From contig NZ_PJBB01000003.1 in the NCBI RefSeq assembly GCF_002836595.1, forward strand, positions 1,735,001-1,799,000: DNA of 64,000 nucleotides, read 5' to 3'. The DNA comes from Tenacibaculum sp. Bg11-29. GTDB lineage: Bacteria; Bacteroidota; Bacteroidia; Flavobacteriales; Flavobacteriaceae. Made by a program: the position numbers and the translations under genes. Every line of letters begins with the position of its first letter. Position 1 is the first letter of the stretch. Of the stretch, positions 37,139 to 46,874 are shown in pieces. The notes beneath the pieces are model-generated. The model did not search any database and was not told the DNA's origin. It saw only the letters and a program-made list of their open reading frames with translations.

Positions 37139-38449
37139 ATGAAGAAAATTACTTACATATTAACAGGACTATTTTTGTTTGTAGCTGTCGTGGGGGCAAA
37201 TGCACAAGCAAGTCAAGAATGTAATATAAAATATAATCTTTTTAAAGGAGATGCCAACACAGGTAAATCTGAAGAAGCTAAAGTAAATTTAGAGTACTTA
37301 CTTCAGAATTGTCCTAAGTTGTCAGTTAATATCTATAAAATTGGAGCAAAAGTAGCTGGTAAGTTAAAAGATCCTGTTTTAGCAAAAAAAATATATGAAA
37401 CTAGACTAATAAATTTTCCAGCAAAAGGGGCTGCAAAAGCACATAGTGATTACGCAACTTATTTAGTTAAAAATAAATTAGCTACTGATGCTGAAATTTT
37501 TGTTATTTTAAAGAAGGCTTATGATATTTCTCCTAAAGATATGGGAGTAAAAAATATTTTTAGATACTTTAAATCAGTTACAGAAGAAAATAAAGATACC
37601 AATCCACAAAAAGTATTTGATACTTATGATGATGTAATGGAGTCTGTACAAGTAAAATTAGATGGTTACAGTAAAAAAATAACTTTATTACAGGAGAAAG
37701 ATTCTTTAGGTACAATAGGATTAAAAGAAGCCAAAAGATTAAAAGGATATACGATTAATTCTTCTGCATTAGGTCAGGTTGAAGGAGGTTTGGATGCGAT
37801 GATTTCTAAATTAGCAACATGTGAAAGGTTAATACCAATTTACACTAGAGATTTTGAAGCGAATAAAACGGATGGTGTTTGGTTAAAAAGAGCAGTATCT
37901 AGAATGTATAATAAAGGTTGTCAAACAGATCCTTTATTTGAAAAATTAGCAAATTCTTATGCTGAAGCAACTCAATCAGCCGATGCTTATAACTTCTTAG
38001 CTGGAGTATTAGTTAAAAATGGAGATAAAAGAGGTGCTGCAGAAATGAAGAAAAAAGCATTTAATTTAGAAACAGATCCATTTAAAAAGGCAAAGTATAA
38101 ATTAAGAGAAGCTCAAAATGCTAGAGGAAGTAGAGCAAGAGCTTTAGCTTATGAAGCATTAAGATATAACCCTAACATGGGTAAAGCATATTTATTTATA
38201 GCTAGTTTATATCAAAAGAGTGCAAACTCTTGTGGTAGTGATGAATTTGAAAAAAGAATGGTATACGTAGCAGCTTTAAATAAAGCTTTAAAAGCTAAAA
38301 AAGTAGATCCAGGTTGTGGAGCAGGAAGATATATTTCTAGTTATAGAAAGAATATGCCATCGAAAAAATTAATTTTTCAAAAAGGTGTTTCTTCAGGAGC
38401 ATCTCATAAAATTGGATGTTGGATAGGAGAAACTGTTCGTATTCCTTAA
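37139..38449 (+). CDS. Secreted TPR-like protein of unknown function
   Basis: 436 residues with a signal peptide (MKKITYILTGLFLFVAVVGANAQA). The mature protein is helical with several TPR-like units (SEEAKVNLEYLLQNCPK, YNFLAGVLVKNGDKRGAA, RALAYEALRYNPNMGKAYL). A few cysteines (for example CGSDEF, CGAG, GCW) may form periplasmic disulphides. It sits between the outer-membrane barrel and lptC, so a role in envelope biogenesis is inferred. I do not recognise a named family. Confidence 0.75.
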   Translation: MKKITYILTGLFLFVAVVGANAQASQECNIKYNLFKGDANTGKSEEAKVNLEYLLQNCPKLSVNIYKIGAKVAGKLKDPVLAKKIYETRLINFPAKGAAKAHSDYATYLVKNKLATDAEIFVILKKAYDISPKDMGVKNIFRYFKSVTEENKDTNPQKVFDTYDDVMESVQVKLDGYSKKITLLQEKDSLGTIGLKEAKRLKGYTINSSALGQVEGGLDAMISKLATCERLIPIYTRDFEANKTDGVWLKRAVSRMYNKGCQTDPLFEKLANSYAEATQSADAYNFLAGVLVKNGDKRGAAEMKKKAFNLETDPFKKAKYKLREAQNARGSRARALAYEALRYNPNMGKAYLFIASLYQKSANSCGSDEFEKRMVYVAALNKALKAKKVDPGCGAGRYISSYRKNMPSKKLIFQKGVSSGASHKIGCWIGETVRIP

Positions 38450-38458
38450 AAATATCGA

Positions 38459-39031
38459 ATGAAACAATTTTCAATAAATATATATAATAGCATTGCTACC
38501 ATCTTTATGGTGGCAATGCTTTTTTCTTGTACTAATTCTAAAAAAGAAGTGCGAGATTTCCTAGCAGATAAAAATTTACCTTTAGGAACAGCTAAAAATA
38601 TTTATCACATTAAAAAAGACTCAGGTAGGATAGTGTCAAAAACAAAAGCGCCTATTTTTTACGATTTTTCTAATCGTAATGAACATCCATATAATGAATT
38701 TCCAAAAGGAATTAAGATTGTCTCAATAGATAAAACAGGAAAAGATTCTACTACAGTTAGTGGTAATTATGCATTAGCATATCCTAAAACTAAAGTTTCT
38801 GAGATTAGAGGGAATGTGGTTATCTTTAATCACAGCGAAAAAACAAAATTAGAAACCAACCAATTATTTTGGGATCAGAAAGAACATTATTTTTTTACTG
38901 AAGATGGTTTTCGATTAACAACACCTAATGGTGTTATTAATGGTTTTGGTTTTGAATCAAAAGAGAATTTAAAAAAATGGATTGCTAAAGATATAACAGG
39001 AGATATAGAAACTAAAGCAGACGGATTATAA
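38459..39031 (+). CDS. lptC: LptC-like LPS-export protein
   Basis: 190 residues. LPS-transport bridge component between the inner-membrane LptBFG and LptA. The signal/lipobox region (MVAMLFSCTNS) suggests a lipoprotein, as in Bacteroidota homologues. The body shows the LptC/DUF1239-like beta pattern: SKTKAPIFYDFSN near residue 60, YAKTKVSEIRGNVVIFN-like strands and KLETNQLFWDQKEHYFFTEDG. It overlaps the next small gene by one base (TAATG). Confidence 0.82.
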   Translation: MKQFSINIYNSIATIFMVAMLFSCTNSKKEVRDFLADKNLPLGTAKNIYHIKKDSGRIVSKTKAPIFYDFSNRNEHPYNEFPKGIKIVSIDKTGKDSTTVSGNYALAYPKTKVSEIRGNVVIFNHSEKTKLETNQLFWDQKEHYFFTEDGFRLTTPNGVINGFGFESKENLKKWIAKDITGDIETKADGL

Positions 39032-39228
39032 TGAATACATTTTGGAAATATTTACAATACGGATACCTTGTGATTGGGATTATTTTTTTTATTGAAGGAA
39101 TTCTTAGATGGAATTCTGATAGGCAAGAAGCATTTATTATGTTTGGATTTGCTATCTTTATTAGTTTAATATTCTTTTTTAAACGACACTTTAGAAGAAA
39201 AATAGAAAAAAGAAATCAGCAACGTTAA
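39031..39228 (+). CDS. Small two-helix membrane protein
   Basis: 65 residues. Two hydrophobic helices (about 9-24 and 34-51) with a basic end (RRKIEKRNQQR). Not recognised. It overlaps lptC by one base and the CBS-domain gene by one base, so it is certainly translated in an operon with them. Confidence 0.8.
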   Translation: MNTFWKYLQYGYLVIGIIFFIEGILRWNSDRQEAFIMFGFAIFISLIFFFKRHFRRKIEKRNQQR

Positions 39229-40520
39229 TGCAATCTGAAATTATCATAATTTTTGTTTCTATATTATTTTCAGCCTTCTTCTCAGGTATGGAAATTGCTT
39301 TTGTTTCAGCAAATAAACTTCATATTGAGTTAGAGAAAAAAAGAGAAGGATTTTTACCTAAAATTTTAGCGATACTTACCGAAAAGTCATCTAAATTTAT
39401 TACCACAATGTTAGTTGGTAATAATGTTGCTTTGGTAGTATACAGTTATTTTATGGGGCAATTATTAATGAATTCATTTCAAACAATATTGCCAACAAAT
39501 ATTACAGTAGTAAATTACCTATTAGATGATTTAAGTTTGTTAACACAAACAATACTATCAACACTTATAATATTAGTAACTGCTGAGTTTTTACCAAAAA
39601 CAATATTTAGAATTTATGCAAATGAAACACTTAAAATTTTTGTTGTTCCTGCATATATTTTTTATCTGTTATTTTATGGAATAACATGGGTTATCACTAA
39701 AATTTCAAACTTTTTTCTATTTCTGTTTTTTAGAATACAAGAAGACGAAGCTAAAACAGAATTCAGTAAAGAAGAATTAGGGAATTATATTTTGCAACAA
39801 TTAGATGGTGGTAATGAGGAAGATACAATAGATTCTGAAATTCAAATTTTTCAAAATGCTTTAGAGTTTCACAAAGTAAAAGCGAGAGAAATTATGGTGC
39901 CTCGTACAGAAGTTGTAGCGATCGATTTACATGAGTCTGTAAGTAGCCTTAAAGAGAAGTTTATAGGAACAGGGTTGTCTAAAATATTAGTATATAAAAA
40001 TTCTTTAGACGATATTTTAGGATATGTAAATTCTTTTGAATTATTTAAAAAACCAAGAACAATTAAATCAATATTACTACCTGTAGAGTTCGTTCCTGAA
40101 TCGATGATTATAAACGATGTTTTAAACAGTTTAATAAAAAAAAGAAAAAGTATTGCTTTAGTTGTTGATGAGTATGGTGGTACTTCTGGTATTGTTACTG
40201 TTGAGGATATTGTTGAAGAATTGTTTGGTGAAATTGAAGATGAACATGATAACCAAGAATTGTTAGAAGAAAAAATAAATGATCAAGAGTTTAACTTCTC
40301 TGCACGATTAGAAGTAGATTACTTAAACGAGGAGTATGATTTGAATATACCAAAAGAAGACGCTTACGAAACTTTAGGAGGTTTTATTATTAATCATACC
40401 GAGACAATTCCTGCACAAGATGAAGTTTTAATGATTGATAAATTTCAAATTAAAATTTTAAAAGTAAGTGCAACAAAAATAGATGATCTTCACTTTAAAG
40501 TCGTTTCTAAAGAAGAATAA
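39228..40520 (+). CDS. CNNM/CBS/CorC_HlyC membrane protein (hemolysin family)
   Basis: 430 residues. N-terminal CNNM (DUF21) domain with about four membrane segments, then two CBS domains (about 215-340: MVPRTEVVAIDLHESV and VVDEYGGTSGIVTVEDIVEELFGEI) and a C-terminal CorC_HlyC domain (about 345-430). Homologues include magnesium/cobalt efflux proteins and GldE; assignment to one of these needs a tree. Last gene of the coaX-OMP-TPR-lptC run. Confidence 0.92.
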   Translation: MQSEIIIIFVSILFSAFFSGMEIAFVSANKLHIELEKKREGFLPKILAILTEKSSKFITTMLVGNNVALVVYSYFMGQLLMNSFQTILPTNITVVNYLLDDLSLLTQTILSTLIILVTAEFLPKTIFRIYANETLKIFVVPAYIFYLLFYGITWVITKISNFFLFLFFRIQEDEAKTEFSKEELGNYILQQLDGGNEEDTIDSEIQIFQNALEFHKVKAREIMVPRTEVVAIDLHESVSSLKEKFIGTGLSKILVYKNSLDDILGYVNSFELFKKPRTIKSILLPVEFVPESMIINDVLNSLIKKRKSIALVVDEYGGTSGIVTVEDIVEELFGEIEDEHDNQELLEEKINDQEFNFSARLEVDYLNEEYDLNIPKEDAYETLGGFIINHTETIPAQDEVLMIDKFQIKILKVSATKIDDLHFKVVSKEE

Positions 40521-40575
40521 AACGTGTTTTATTCTAAAATAAAGTGAATTACCTTAAAATCAGCCTTGAAAAATA

Positions 40576-40606
40576 TTGCATTATTTAATGTGAAATTGTA
40601 TTTTCG
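40576..40606 (+). promoter_or_regulatory. Candidate promoter of the PPIase gene
   Basis: TTG (40576-40578) and TATTTTCG (40599-40606), about 20 bases apart; the -7 box has one mismatch to TAnnTTTG. It is 28 bases before the ATG at 40634. Confidence 0.45.
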
Positions 40607-40633
40607 CACACTGTTAATAAAATAAAATAACGT

Positions 40634-42751
40634 ATGGCAATTTTATCGAAGATTAGAGAACGCTCAATGTTCTTAATTCTTGTAATTGGTTTAGCACTTT
40701 TTGCTTTTGTATTAGACCCTTCTACAATATCAGATTTTTTTAGTGCAAGTAAAGTAAATGAAATTGGTGAAGTAAACGGAGAAACAATCTCTCGTCAAGA
40801 ATTTGCTGAAGCTTTAGATGCCTATAAAGCACAAACAGGTAGTAGTGTTTCTGAAATGCAAGCAGCAAAAACTGTTTGGAACAATTTAATTAGGCAGAGA
40901 ATTTATAAAACACAATTAGAAGAATCTGGTATCACTGTAGGTGATGCAGATATTATGAATGCGTTATATGAATCTCCATCTTTACAAGGTGATGCAAGAT
41001 TTCAATCTTCTGGTCTTTTCGATAAAAATAAGCTTAAAGCACATTTAGCTACTATTAAAGAGGTAAATGGAGAAGAATGGAAGGCTTGGCAAAACTATAT
41101 GAATTCATTAAAGAATAATATAGAAAAAACTACCTATGATAATTTAGTAGCGTCTGGTTTAGGAGCTTCTTTAAAAGAAGGTGAAGCACAGTATTTAAAT
41201 GAGAACACAAAAGTGAATGCTAAATTTGTATATGTACCATACACATCAATAGCAGATAGCGCTGTTGTAATAAAAAATAGTGATGTTAAAAATTACATTA
41301 ACAGTCACAAACAAGATTTTCAAGTAGAAGCATCAAGAGACATTAATTTTGTCAAGTTTGATATTAAGGCAACTACTGAAGATGAAATGGCAATTAAAGC
41401 TGAAGTTGCAAAATTAATTGAAGATGCTGTTACTTCTGGTAATGTATCGGTAAAAGGATTAAAGAATGCAACGGATTACGCTGAGTTTTTAGCAGAAAAT
41501 GATTCTGATGTCGCTTTAGATGAAAACATTAAATTTAAATCGCAAGTACCACAGGTAATTGCTGAAGAAATATTTAGTGGTAAAGAAGGTGATGTTTTTG
41601 GACCTTATAAGGATGCTGATCAATTTAAATTATCTAAAATTACCGAGGTTAGTCAGTTACCTGATTCAGCCCAAGCACGTCATATTTTAATATCTTTTAT
41701 AGGAGCAAGTCCTAGTGGAGATGAACCAACTAAAACAGAAGCTGAAGCAAAAGTTACAGCAGATAGTTTGTTAACTGTTATAAAAGCTGATAATTCTAAA
41801 TTTGTAGCTTTAGTAAAAGAATTTTCTTCAGACAAAGGATCTGTAGAGAAAGAAGGTTTTTACGACTGGTTTGGTTATAACAGAATGGTGCCTTCATTTA
41901 GAGATTTTGTATTTCAAGGTAAAAAAGGGGATTTAGGAGTTGTTAAAACTCAATTCGGATTTCATGTTATTAAAATTGAGGACCAAAATAATTTTCAACC
42001 AGTTGTGAAATTAGTAACATTTGGTCGTAAGGTTGAAGCTTCAGAAGCAACAGAGAATACTGTTTTTCAAAATGCTGAAACATTTGCTTTAGCATTAGCA
42101 AAAGGTAAAAGTTTTGATGCAATAGTAAAAGATGAAAAATTAACCTCTCAACCTGCAATAGGTTTAAAGTCGTTAGATGAAACAGTACCAGGTATTGGTA
42201 AAGAAAGAGAGATTATTACTTGGTCTTTTGGTAAAGAGATAAACAAAGGAGCTTCTAAGCGTTTTGATGTTGAAGGAGGATATGTTGTAGCTGTTTTAAC
42301 AGGTAAAACTGAAAAAGGTTTAATGCCAGTTGAAAAAGCAGTTGCAGGAGTTCGACCTATTTTAGTGAACGAAAAGAAAGCTAAAATGATTGAAGCTAAA
42401 ATTAGCGGAGCTACTTTAGCTGAAATAGCAAAATCAGTAAGTCAAACAGTAAGAAATGCGACAGCAGTTAATTTAAACTCACCTTTATTATCTGGTGTTG
42501 GTAATGAGCCGAAAGTAATCGGAGCAATGTTAAATTCGAAAGAGAAAGCTGTAGTAAAAAATGTTGTAGGAGATAAAGGAGTATTTGCTTTTGAAGTATC
42601 ATCAAAAGAATTACCAACTGCTTTACCTAATTATGATAGCTTTAGAAAACGTTTAGTAAACGAAAGAAAAAATAAAACATATCAAATGTATGAGGCTGTT
42701 AAAAAAGCTTCAAATATTGAAGATAATATGAAATCTTTCTACGGAATTTAA
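40634..42751 (+). CDS. SurA/PpiD-like peptidylprolyl isomerase
   Basis: 705 residues. N-terminal membrane anchor (about 12-30, FLILVIGLALFAFVL), SurA_N-type chaperone helices (NGETISRQEFAEALDAY, WNNLIRQRIYKTQLE), a parvulin rotamase domain at about 345-450 (QARHILISF, GFYDWFGYNRMVPSFRDFVF, TQFGFHVIKI) and a long C-terminal chaperone part. PpiD-like: an inner-membrane periplasmic folding factor for exported and outer-membrane proteins. It has its own promoter and terminator. Confidence 0.93.
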   Translation: MAILSKIRERSMFLILVIGLALFAFVLDPSTISDFFSASKVNEIGEVNGETISRQEFAEALDAYKAQTGSSVSEMQAAKTVWNNLIRQRIYKTQLEESGITVGDADIMNALYESPSLQGDARFQSSGLFDKNKLKAHLATIKEVNGEEWKAWQNYMNSLKNNIEKTTYDNLVASGLGASLKEGEAQYLNENTKVNAKFVYVPYTSIADSAVVIKNSDVKNYINSHKQDFQVEASRDINFVKFDIKATTEDEMAIKAEVAKLIEDAVTSGNVSVKGLKNATDYAEFLAENDSDVALDENIKFKSQVPQVIAEEIFSGKEGDVFGPYKDADQFKLSKITEVSQLPDSAQARHILISFIGASPSGDEPTKTEAEAKVTADSLLTVIKADNSKFVALVKEFSSDKGSVEKEGFYDWFGYNRMVPSFRDFVFQGKKGDLGVVKTQFGFHVIKIEDQNNFQPVVKLVTFGRKVEASEATENTVFQNAETFALALAKGKSFDAIVKDEKLTSQPAIGLKSLDETVPGIGKEREIITWSFGKEINKGASKRFDVEGGYVVAVLTGKTEKGLMPVEKAVAGVRPILVNEKKAKMIEAKISGATLAEIAKSVSQTVRNATAVNLNSPLLSGVGNEPKVIGAMLNSKEKAVVKNVVGDKGVFAFEVSSKELPTALPNYDSFRKRLVNERKNKTYQMYEAVKKASNIEDNMKSFYGI

Positions 42752-42776
42752 TAATTATCTAAATTATAAAATAAAG

Positions 42777-42801
42777 AAACCGAACGACATCCGTTCGGTT
42801 T
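42777..42801 (+). terminator. Terminator after the PPIase gene
   Basis: 10-bp stem AAACCGAACG/CGTTCGGTTT with a five-base loop and a run of T, 25 bases after the stop. Confidence 0.9.
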
Positions 42802-42916
42802 TTTTGTGCTCTAACTTTAGATTAATTAATATGTATAGGTTTCTCAGTAGTGATTTAATGGATTTATTCTTTTTATGAATGTTGTATTATAGCTAATAAT
42901 AGAGGCCTTTTGTATG

Positions 42917-44464
42917 TTATAATATTTCTTTTGGAATTATCTTTCTTGTCCAGGTTTTTAAACGTTTATAATTATCCACTTCAGCGTCTGGATTAAAATT
43001 TAAAGTTGTTTCCCATGAGTTTTCAGGTTTAAACTCTATTTCCATGCCTTTTAGTACACCTTTAGAGACTTTACTAGAATTAACAATAGCAATACATTCA
43101 GTATTTAAATTAGCGCTCCTAGGATCAAGATTAAATGTACCAATAACAGTTATTTGTTTATCGATAATCATAGACTTTGCATGAAGACCAAATGTAGGTT
43201 TGTGATCTAGTTTTTCTTGTAACTCACCTGTCATTATTTTTGTTCTTTCTGCTGCATCTGGGCGAAATTCAAATATTCTAATACCTGTTTTTAGTAGTTT
43301 TTTTCTATCTGTTTGATAACTACTAAAAGCTTCTAAATTATCTGTTGAAGCCAAACTATTGGTAAGTATTCTAATTTTAACACCTCTGTCTACAGCTTCT
43401 TTAAATAGATTTTGGGCTAATTTAGTGGTAATTAAATAGGGTGTTTGTATATCTATAGATGATTTAGCTTTTTTAACTAAATCAATTAAAGCTGTGGTTG
43501 AAACACCACCACCTTCTAAACCATGCTTTCCATCATTTTTACCAGGATTGTCAGAAATAAATTTTACATCATCTAACCATGTTAATTTCCCTGAGTTCTT
43601 AATGGTTGCAAACGTAGCAGGTAGATTTTTTATTCTTGATCTTATTTGTGGCCAAAAATTAGCGGGATTACATGCATACTCATGTAAGTTATCAAACCTA
43701 TTTTCTAATAAAACATTTTCAGGTTTGTCACTTATTATACTAGTAATCTTCTTACTTAACGGACTGTTCCAGAACTGTTCAAATGATTTGTTAACTTTTT
43801 CTGACTCTTTACCTATTAATAAAATATCACGATCTCTAAAATTGTATTCATGATCATAATCAAAATATTCATCAGCAATATTACGACCACCTGTAATTAC
43901 AACCTTACCGTCAACTACAAATGTTTTATTATGCATACGTTGATTTGCAGATCTAAAATCTGTTGCAAATTTATGAACCTTGTCAAAAATATTCTTTCCT
44001 AAATTAACACCTGGATTATATACTTTTACAGTAATATTCTTATGAGAATTAAAGGTTAAAATGTCTTGAATGTCAGAATCAACCATAATGTCATCAACAA
44101 TAATTCTTACTTTAACTCCACGATCAGCAGCTTTTATTAAGTAATCACAAGCAATAAGTCCTACATTATCTGTTGAGAAAATAAAGTATTGAATATCTAT
44201 AGTTTTTTCAGCATATTCAGTTAACCAAGCTCTAGCTACCATTGAACCACTACCATCTTCTAGAACGTACACACCAGTTTTTGTTTGCATAAGCTTTTCA
44301 AATTCCTTTAGTTCTTTAGAAAGAGTAATGCTTTCATCTCGATGAATATTCGAGCAAAAATTAGTTTTAGGTGTTGTTTTTTTTGCTTGACTACAAGCTG
44401 TAAATAAAAGTATAGTAATGATGTAGTAATATCTTAATCTAAAAATTTCTTTAATTTGAATCAT
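42917..44464 (-). CDS. Phospholipase-D-family lipoprotein
   Basis: 515 residues. Signal and lipobox LLFTAC with cysteine 24. Two complete HKD motifs, HNKTFVVD (178-185) and HAKSMIID (428-435), each followed by the usual GG/GTFN strand. Members act as phosphatidyltransferases such as cardiolipin synthase or as phospholipases; the sequence does not decide. The lipoprotein anchor places it in the periplasm, unlike the usual multi-spanning cardiolipin synthases. Single gene. Confidence 0.9.
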   Translation of the reverse strand: MIQIKEIFRLRYYYIITILLFTACSQAKKTTPKTNFCSNIHRDESITLSKELKEFEKLMQTKTGVYVLEDGSGSMVARAWLTEYAEKTIDIQYFIFSTDNVGLIACDYLIKAADRGVKVRIIVDDIMVDSDIQDILTFNSHKNITVKVYNPGVNLGKNIFDKVHKFATDFRSANQRMHNKTFVVDGKVVITGGRNIADEYFDYDHEYNFRDRDILLIGKESEKVNKSFEQFWNSPLSKKITSIISDKPENVLLENRFDNLHEYACNPANFWPQIRSRIKNLPATFATIKNSGKLTWLDDVKFISDNPGKNDGKHGLEGGGVSTTALIDLVKKAKSSIDIQTPYLITTKLAQNLFKEAVDRGVKIRILTNSLASTDNLEAFSSYQTDRKKLLKTGIRIFEFRPDAAERTKIMTGELQEKLDHKPTFGLHAKSMIIDKQITVIGTFNLDPRSANLNTECIAIVNSSKVSKGVLKGMEIEFKPENSWETTLNFNPDAEVDNYKRLKTWTRKIIPKEIL

Positions 44465-44549
44465 CTTTTAGGCGCTATTTTTTTATAAAAGTATTAAAAA
44501 ATAGCAACATATATTACACAGAAATAATTTAGATTATTTAATAGGTTTA

Positions 44550-45092
44550 TTACTTGATAACAGAATCTAAAGAATATTCATTGTCATTAGGTATAATGTA
44601 TTCATTACCCAGTTTTTTTACAGCTTCGTAATTATTTAACGAAATATCTACCCAATAATCATCACCTAAAAGGTTGAAAAAATAACGATTATCTATATGT
44701 TTTTGAAAAAAAACGTGTATCTCTGACTTATGTTTATACTTAACAGTACCATCTAATGAGTCAATATACTTTATATTTATGCGCTTTTTTTTAAGGTAAC
44801 GTATGTAGGTTGTATCATTCTTAAAAACAAGCTGTTTAGGTTCTGCTGTTCCTCCGTTCCAATTAATATCTCCTGGTTTTATTGATACTTTATAAATAAA
44901 ATGATGTGAGGTTCCGTAATTATGTTTACTAAAAATACCTATAGATTTGGTTTCTTTATTTGTCTTCTCTACAATTAAACGTTTTCCGTTTGGTAATGCA
45001 TTACTGGTTTTATCAATTGTTTTTTCAGTAGTATTATTACAAGAAATTAATAAATAACTAATTGTTAGTACTAAGAGAAGTTTATTTTTCAT
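44550..45092 (-). CDS. Lipoprotein of unknown function
   Basis: 180 residues from the ATG at 45092 (MKNKLLLVLTISYLLISC, cysteine 18); the in-frame ATG at 45110 adds six residues before the signal. The mature protein is hydrophilic with several beta-like segments (HHFIYKVSIKPGDINWNGGTA, YFFNLLGDDYWVDISL). No family recognised. No obvious partner in the surrounding minus-strand genes. Confidence 0.7.
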   Translation of the reverse strand: MKNKLLLVLTISYLLISCNNTTEKTIDKTSNALPNGKRLIVEKTNKETKSIGIFSKHNYGTSHHFIYKVSIKPGDINWNGGTAEPKQLVFKNDTTYIRYLKKKRINIKYIDSLDGTVKYKHKSEIHVFFQKHIDNRYFFNLLGDDYWVDISLNNYEAVKKLGNEYIIPNDNEYSLDSVIK

Positions 45093-45261
45093 TTGAAATT
45101 TTGTAGTCATTTTACGGAATATCTTGTTATCAAATCTTGTTACAGGTAAAAATTAAATTAAGGCAACCTGTTTGATATTTTAAAATTTAAAGATAAGAGT
45201 TAATCTTTCTTTATTTAAGAATTCGTCTACCTTCTATTTTAGACCTTTTATTGAGAAATAC

Positions 45262-46125
45262 TTACTGTTGTAGTAATTCCTTTTCGATACGTTGGTTAGA
45301 ATATTTTGGTGCTACCCATTTTTTATAAATAAAGAATTCGATTAATGGCAGACAGATAATAATGAGTAATAAAATTAACTGAAACAAAACCAAAGATTTA
45401 TATTGATCGTATAGTAAATAATCAAACCATTTTATTAATTTATCTTTTATTCCTTGTTCAATGTCTTTATATCCTACATTTAATAAGAAATCCATTCCTG
45501 TGCTAAATTCCTCATATGATAATGACTTGTTAATAGTAACATGCGTTTTTGATCCAGCAACATTAAGCATTCCGTAGACAGCTATTTTATAAATATCATT
45601 TCCATATTTATCAATTAGAAAGGCAGCTATTTTGTTTTTATTATCATCGATAACAGAATATCCTGTGTTATATGCTGTTGTTGTTATTTTTAAAGATTCT
45701 ACCAGAGCATTGGAATCATCTTTAGCCTCTATTGCTGATTGCTGTAATTTAACAATAAAATCATTTTTACTTTTTTCAGATTCAAAAGATAGTTTAAGAA
45801 TATTATTATAAATGCTAGATGTGATAGTTTTATTTTCTTCATTCAGAATCTTGTATATACCAGTAATAAAACCAATATGCCCAAAAAGAAATAGAAACGC
45901 AATAATAAGCATTGGAATATACAGCTTTACTCCCCAATTATAATATTTTGGTTTTCTTTTTAAAATCTTCTTTTTATGTAGAACGACAATGTAAAAAAGT
46001 GATATAAAAAAGCCGAGAAATAAAAAGATAAAGGTGTTAAAAATTAAGGTACCTGTGTGAGGTAGCACAATTTCTTTAATAATATTCCAAATGACACTCC
46101 ACTTTATTTTATCAAAATATTCCAT
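45262..46125 (-). CDS. Membrane protein of unknown function
   Basis: 287 residues with about three membrane segments: 18-48 (GTLIFNTFIFLFLGFFISLF), 66-90 (KLYIPMLIIAFLFLFGHIGFI) and 246-268 (SLVLFQLILLLIIICLPLIEFFIY). A hydrophilic domain of about 150 residues lies between the second and third. Not recognised. Nothing in the context suggests a function. Confidence 0.7.
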   Translation of the reverse strand: MEYFDKIKWSVIWNIIKEIVLPHTGTLIFNTFIFLFLGFFISLFYIVVLHKKKILKRKPKYYNWGVKLYIPMLIIAFLFLFGHIGFITGIYKILNEENKTITSSIYNNILKLSFESEKSKNDFIVKLQQSAIEAKDDSNALVESLKITTTAYNTGYSVIDDNKNKIAAFLIDKYGNDIYKIAVYGMLNVAGSKTHVTINKSLSYEEFSTGMDFLLNVGYKDIEQGIKDKLIKWFDYLLYDQYKSLVLFQLILLLIIICLPLIEFFIYKKWVAPKYSNQRIEKELLQQ

Positions 46126-46222
46126 TTTTGTATGTTTTTGATTAATTTCTGATTTTTTATAGATACTAAATATTCAACATTAGTAAAACAAAACATTAAT
46201 AGAAAAATAAATTTACAAGAAC

Positions 46223-46723
46223 TTAATGATGCGTAAGTTTCGTAATAATACCTATATGTTGAGGGAAAAGTGTTGTTAATTCTTCTCTTTTTGGTAAAAT
46301 AAAATCCTTGAAATCAAAACCAGGAGCTACAGTGCAACCTGTAAAAGCATAAGAATTATCCTGTAAAATTTCAGCAGCAAACCAATAGCCCGCTGGTACT
46401 GTAAATTGTGGTTCCTCGTTGTTTTTTAAATTGTTTCCGATAAATATAAACGAATAATCTCCTTTAGGGGAAATCATGTGTAACTTTAAGGTTGTTCCTT
46501 TATAGAAATGCCAAATTTCATCTTGATTTATTTTATGAAAAGCCGAGAATTTTTCAGATGTCAATAAAAAGTATATACAGGTGCTATAATTTCTGTCTCC
46601 TATAAAATTAGATACTAAATTTTTGTTTTCTATAATTCCTTCACTTCTATAAGTTTCTTTATAAAAACCACCTTCAGGATGTTCTATTAAATCGAATTTA
46701 TTAATTATACTTTGTGCTGTCAT
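46223..46723 (-). CDS. DUF985-type cupin protein
   Basis: 166 residues from the ATG at 46723 (the ATG at 46738 adds five). Cupin of the DUF985 family: N-terminal LIEHPEGGFYKETYRS, DEIWHFYKGTTLKLHMI with metal-ligand-like histidines and VAPGFDFKDFILPKREEL at the end. Related proteins include sugar-nucleotide and tRNA-related cupins; the substrate is unknown. Its start overlaps the end of the small basic gene, and it is the last gene of a three-gene unit with the symporter. Confidence 0.88.
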   Translation of the reverse strand: MTAQSIINKFDLIEHPEGGFYKETYRSEGIIENKNLVSNFIGDRNYSTCIYFLLTSEKFSAFHKINQDEIWHFYKGTTLKLHMISPKGDYSFIFIGNNLKNNEEPQFTVPAGYWFAAEILQDNSYAFTGCTVAPGFDFKDFILPKREELTTLFPQHIGIITKLTHH

Positions 46724-46874
46724 TTTCTTTTTGTTCATTTATTTTTTTAACAAGTGCTTTTAAACGCTCTTTATTTTGCTGTTTTTCAAGTTTTACCTTG
46801 TTTTCTTTTTGCTTCATTAAACGAGTATGCTTCGCTTTATTGGCAGTGTTTTTTGCTTTCCCTTTTTTAGGCAT
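46701..46874 (-). CDS. 57-residue lysine-rich protein
   Basis: Short coding sequence lying between the symporter and the cupin. It encodes MPKKGKAKNTANKAKHTR and on, 57 residues, about a third Lys, with a helical charged centre (KLEKQQNKERLKALVKKINE). Its ATG overlaps the symporter stop by 8 bases and its end overlaps the cupin start by 23 bases, which is strong evidence of a real, translationally coupled gene. A small RNA- or ribosome-binding role is possible from composition only. Function unknown. Confidence 0.7.
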   Translation of the reverse strand: MPKKGKAKNTANKAKHTRLMKQKENKVKLEKQQNKERLKALVKKINEQKENDSTKYN

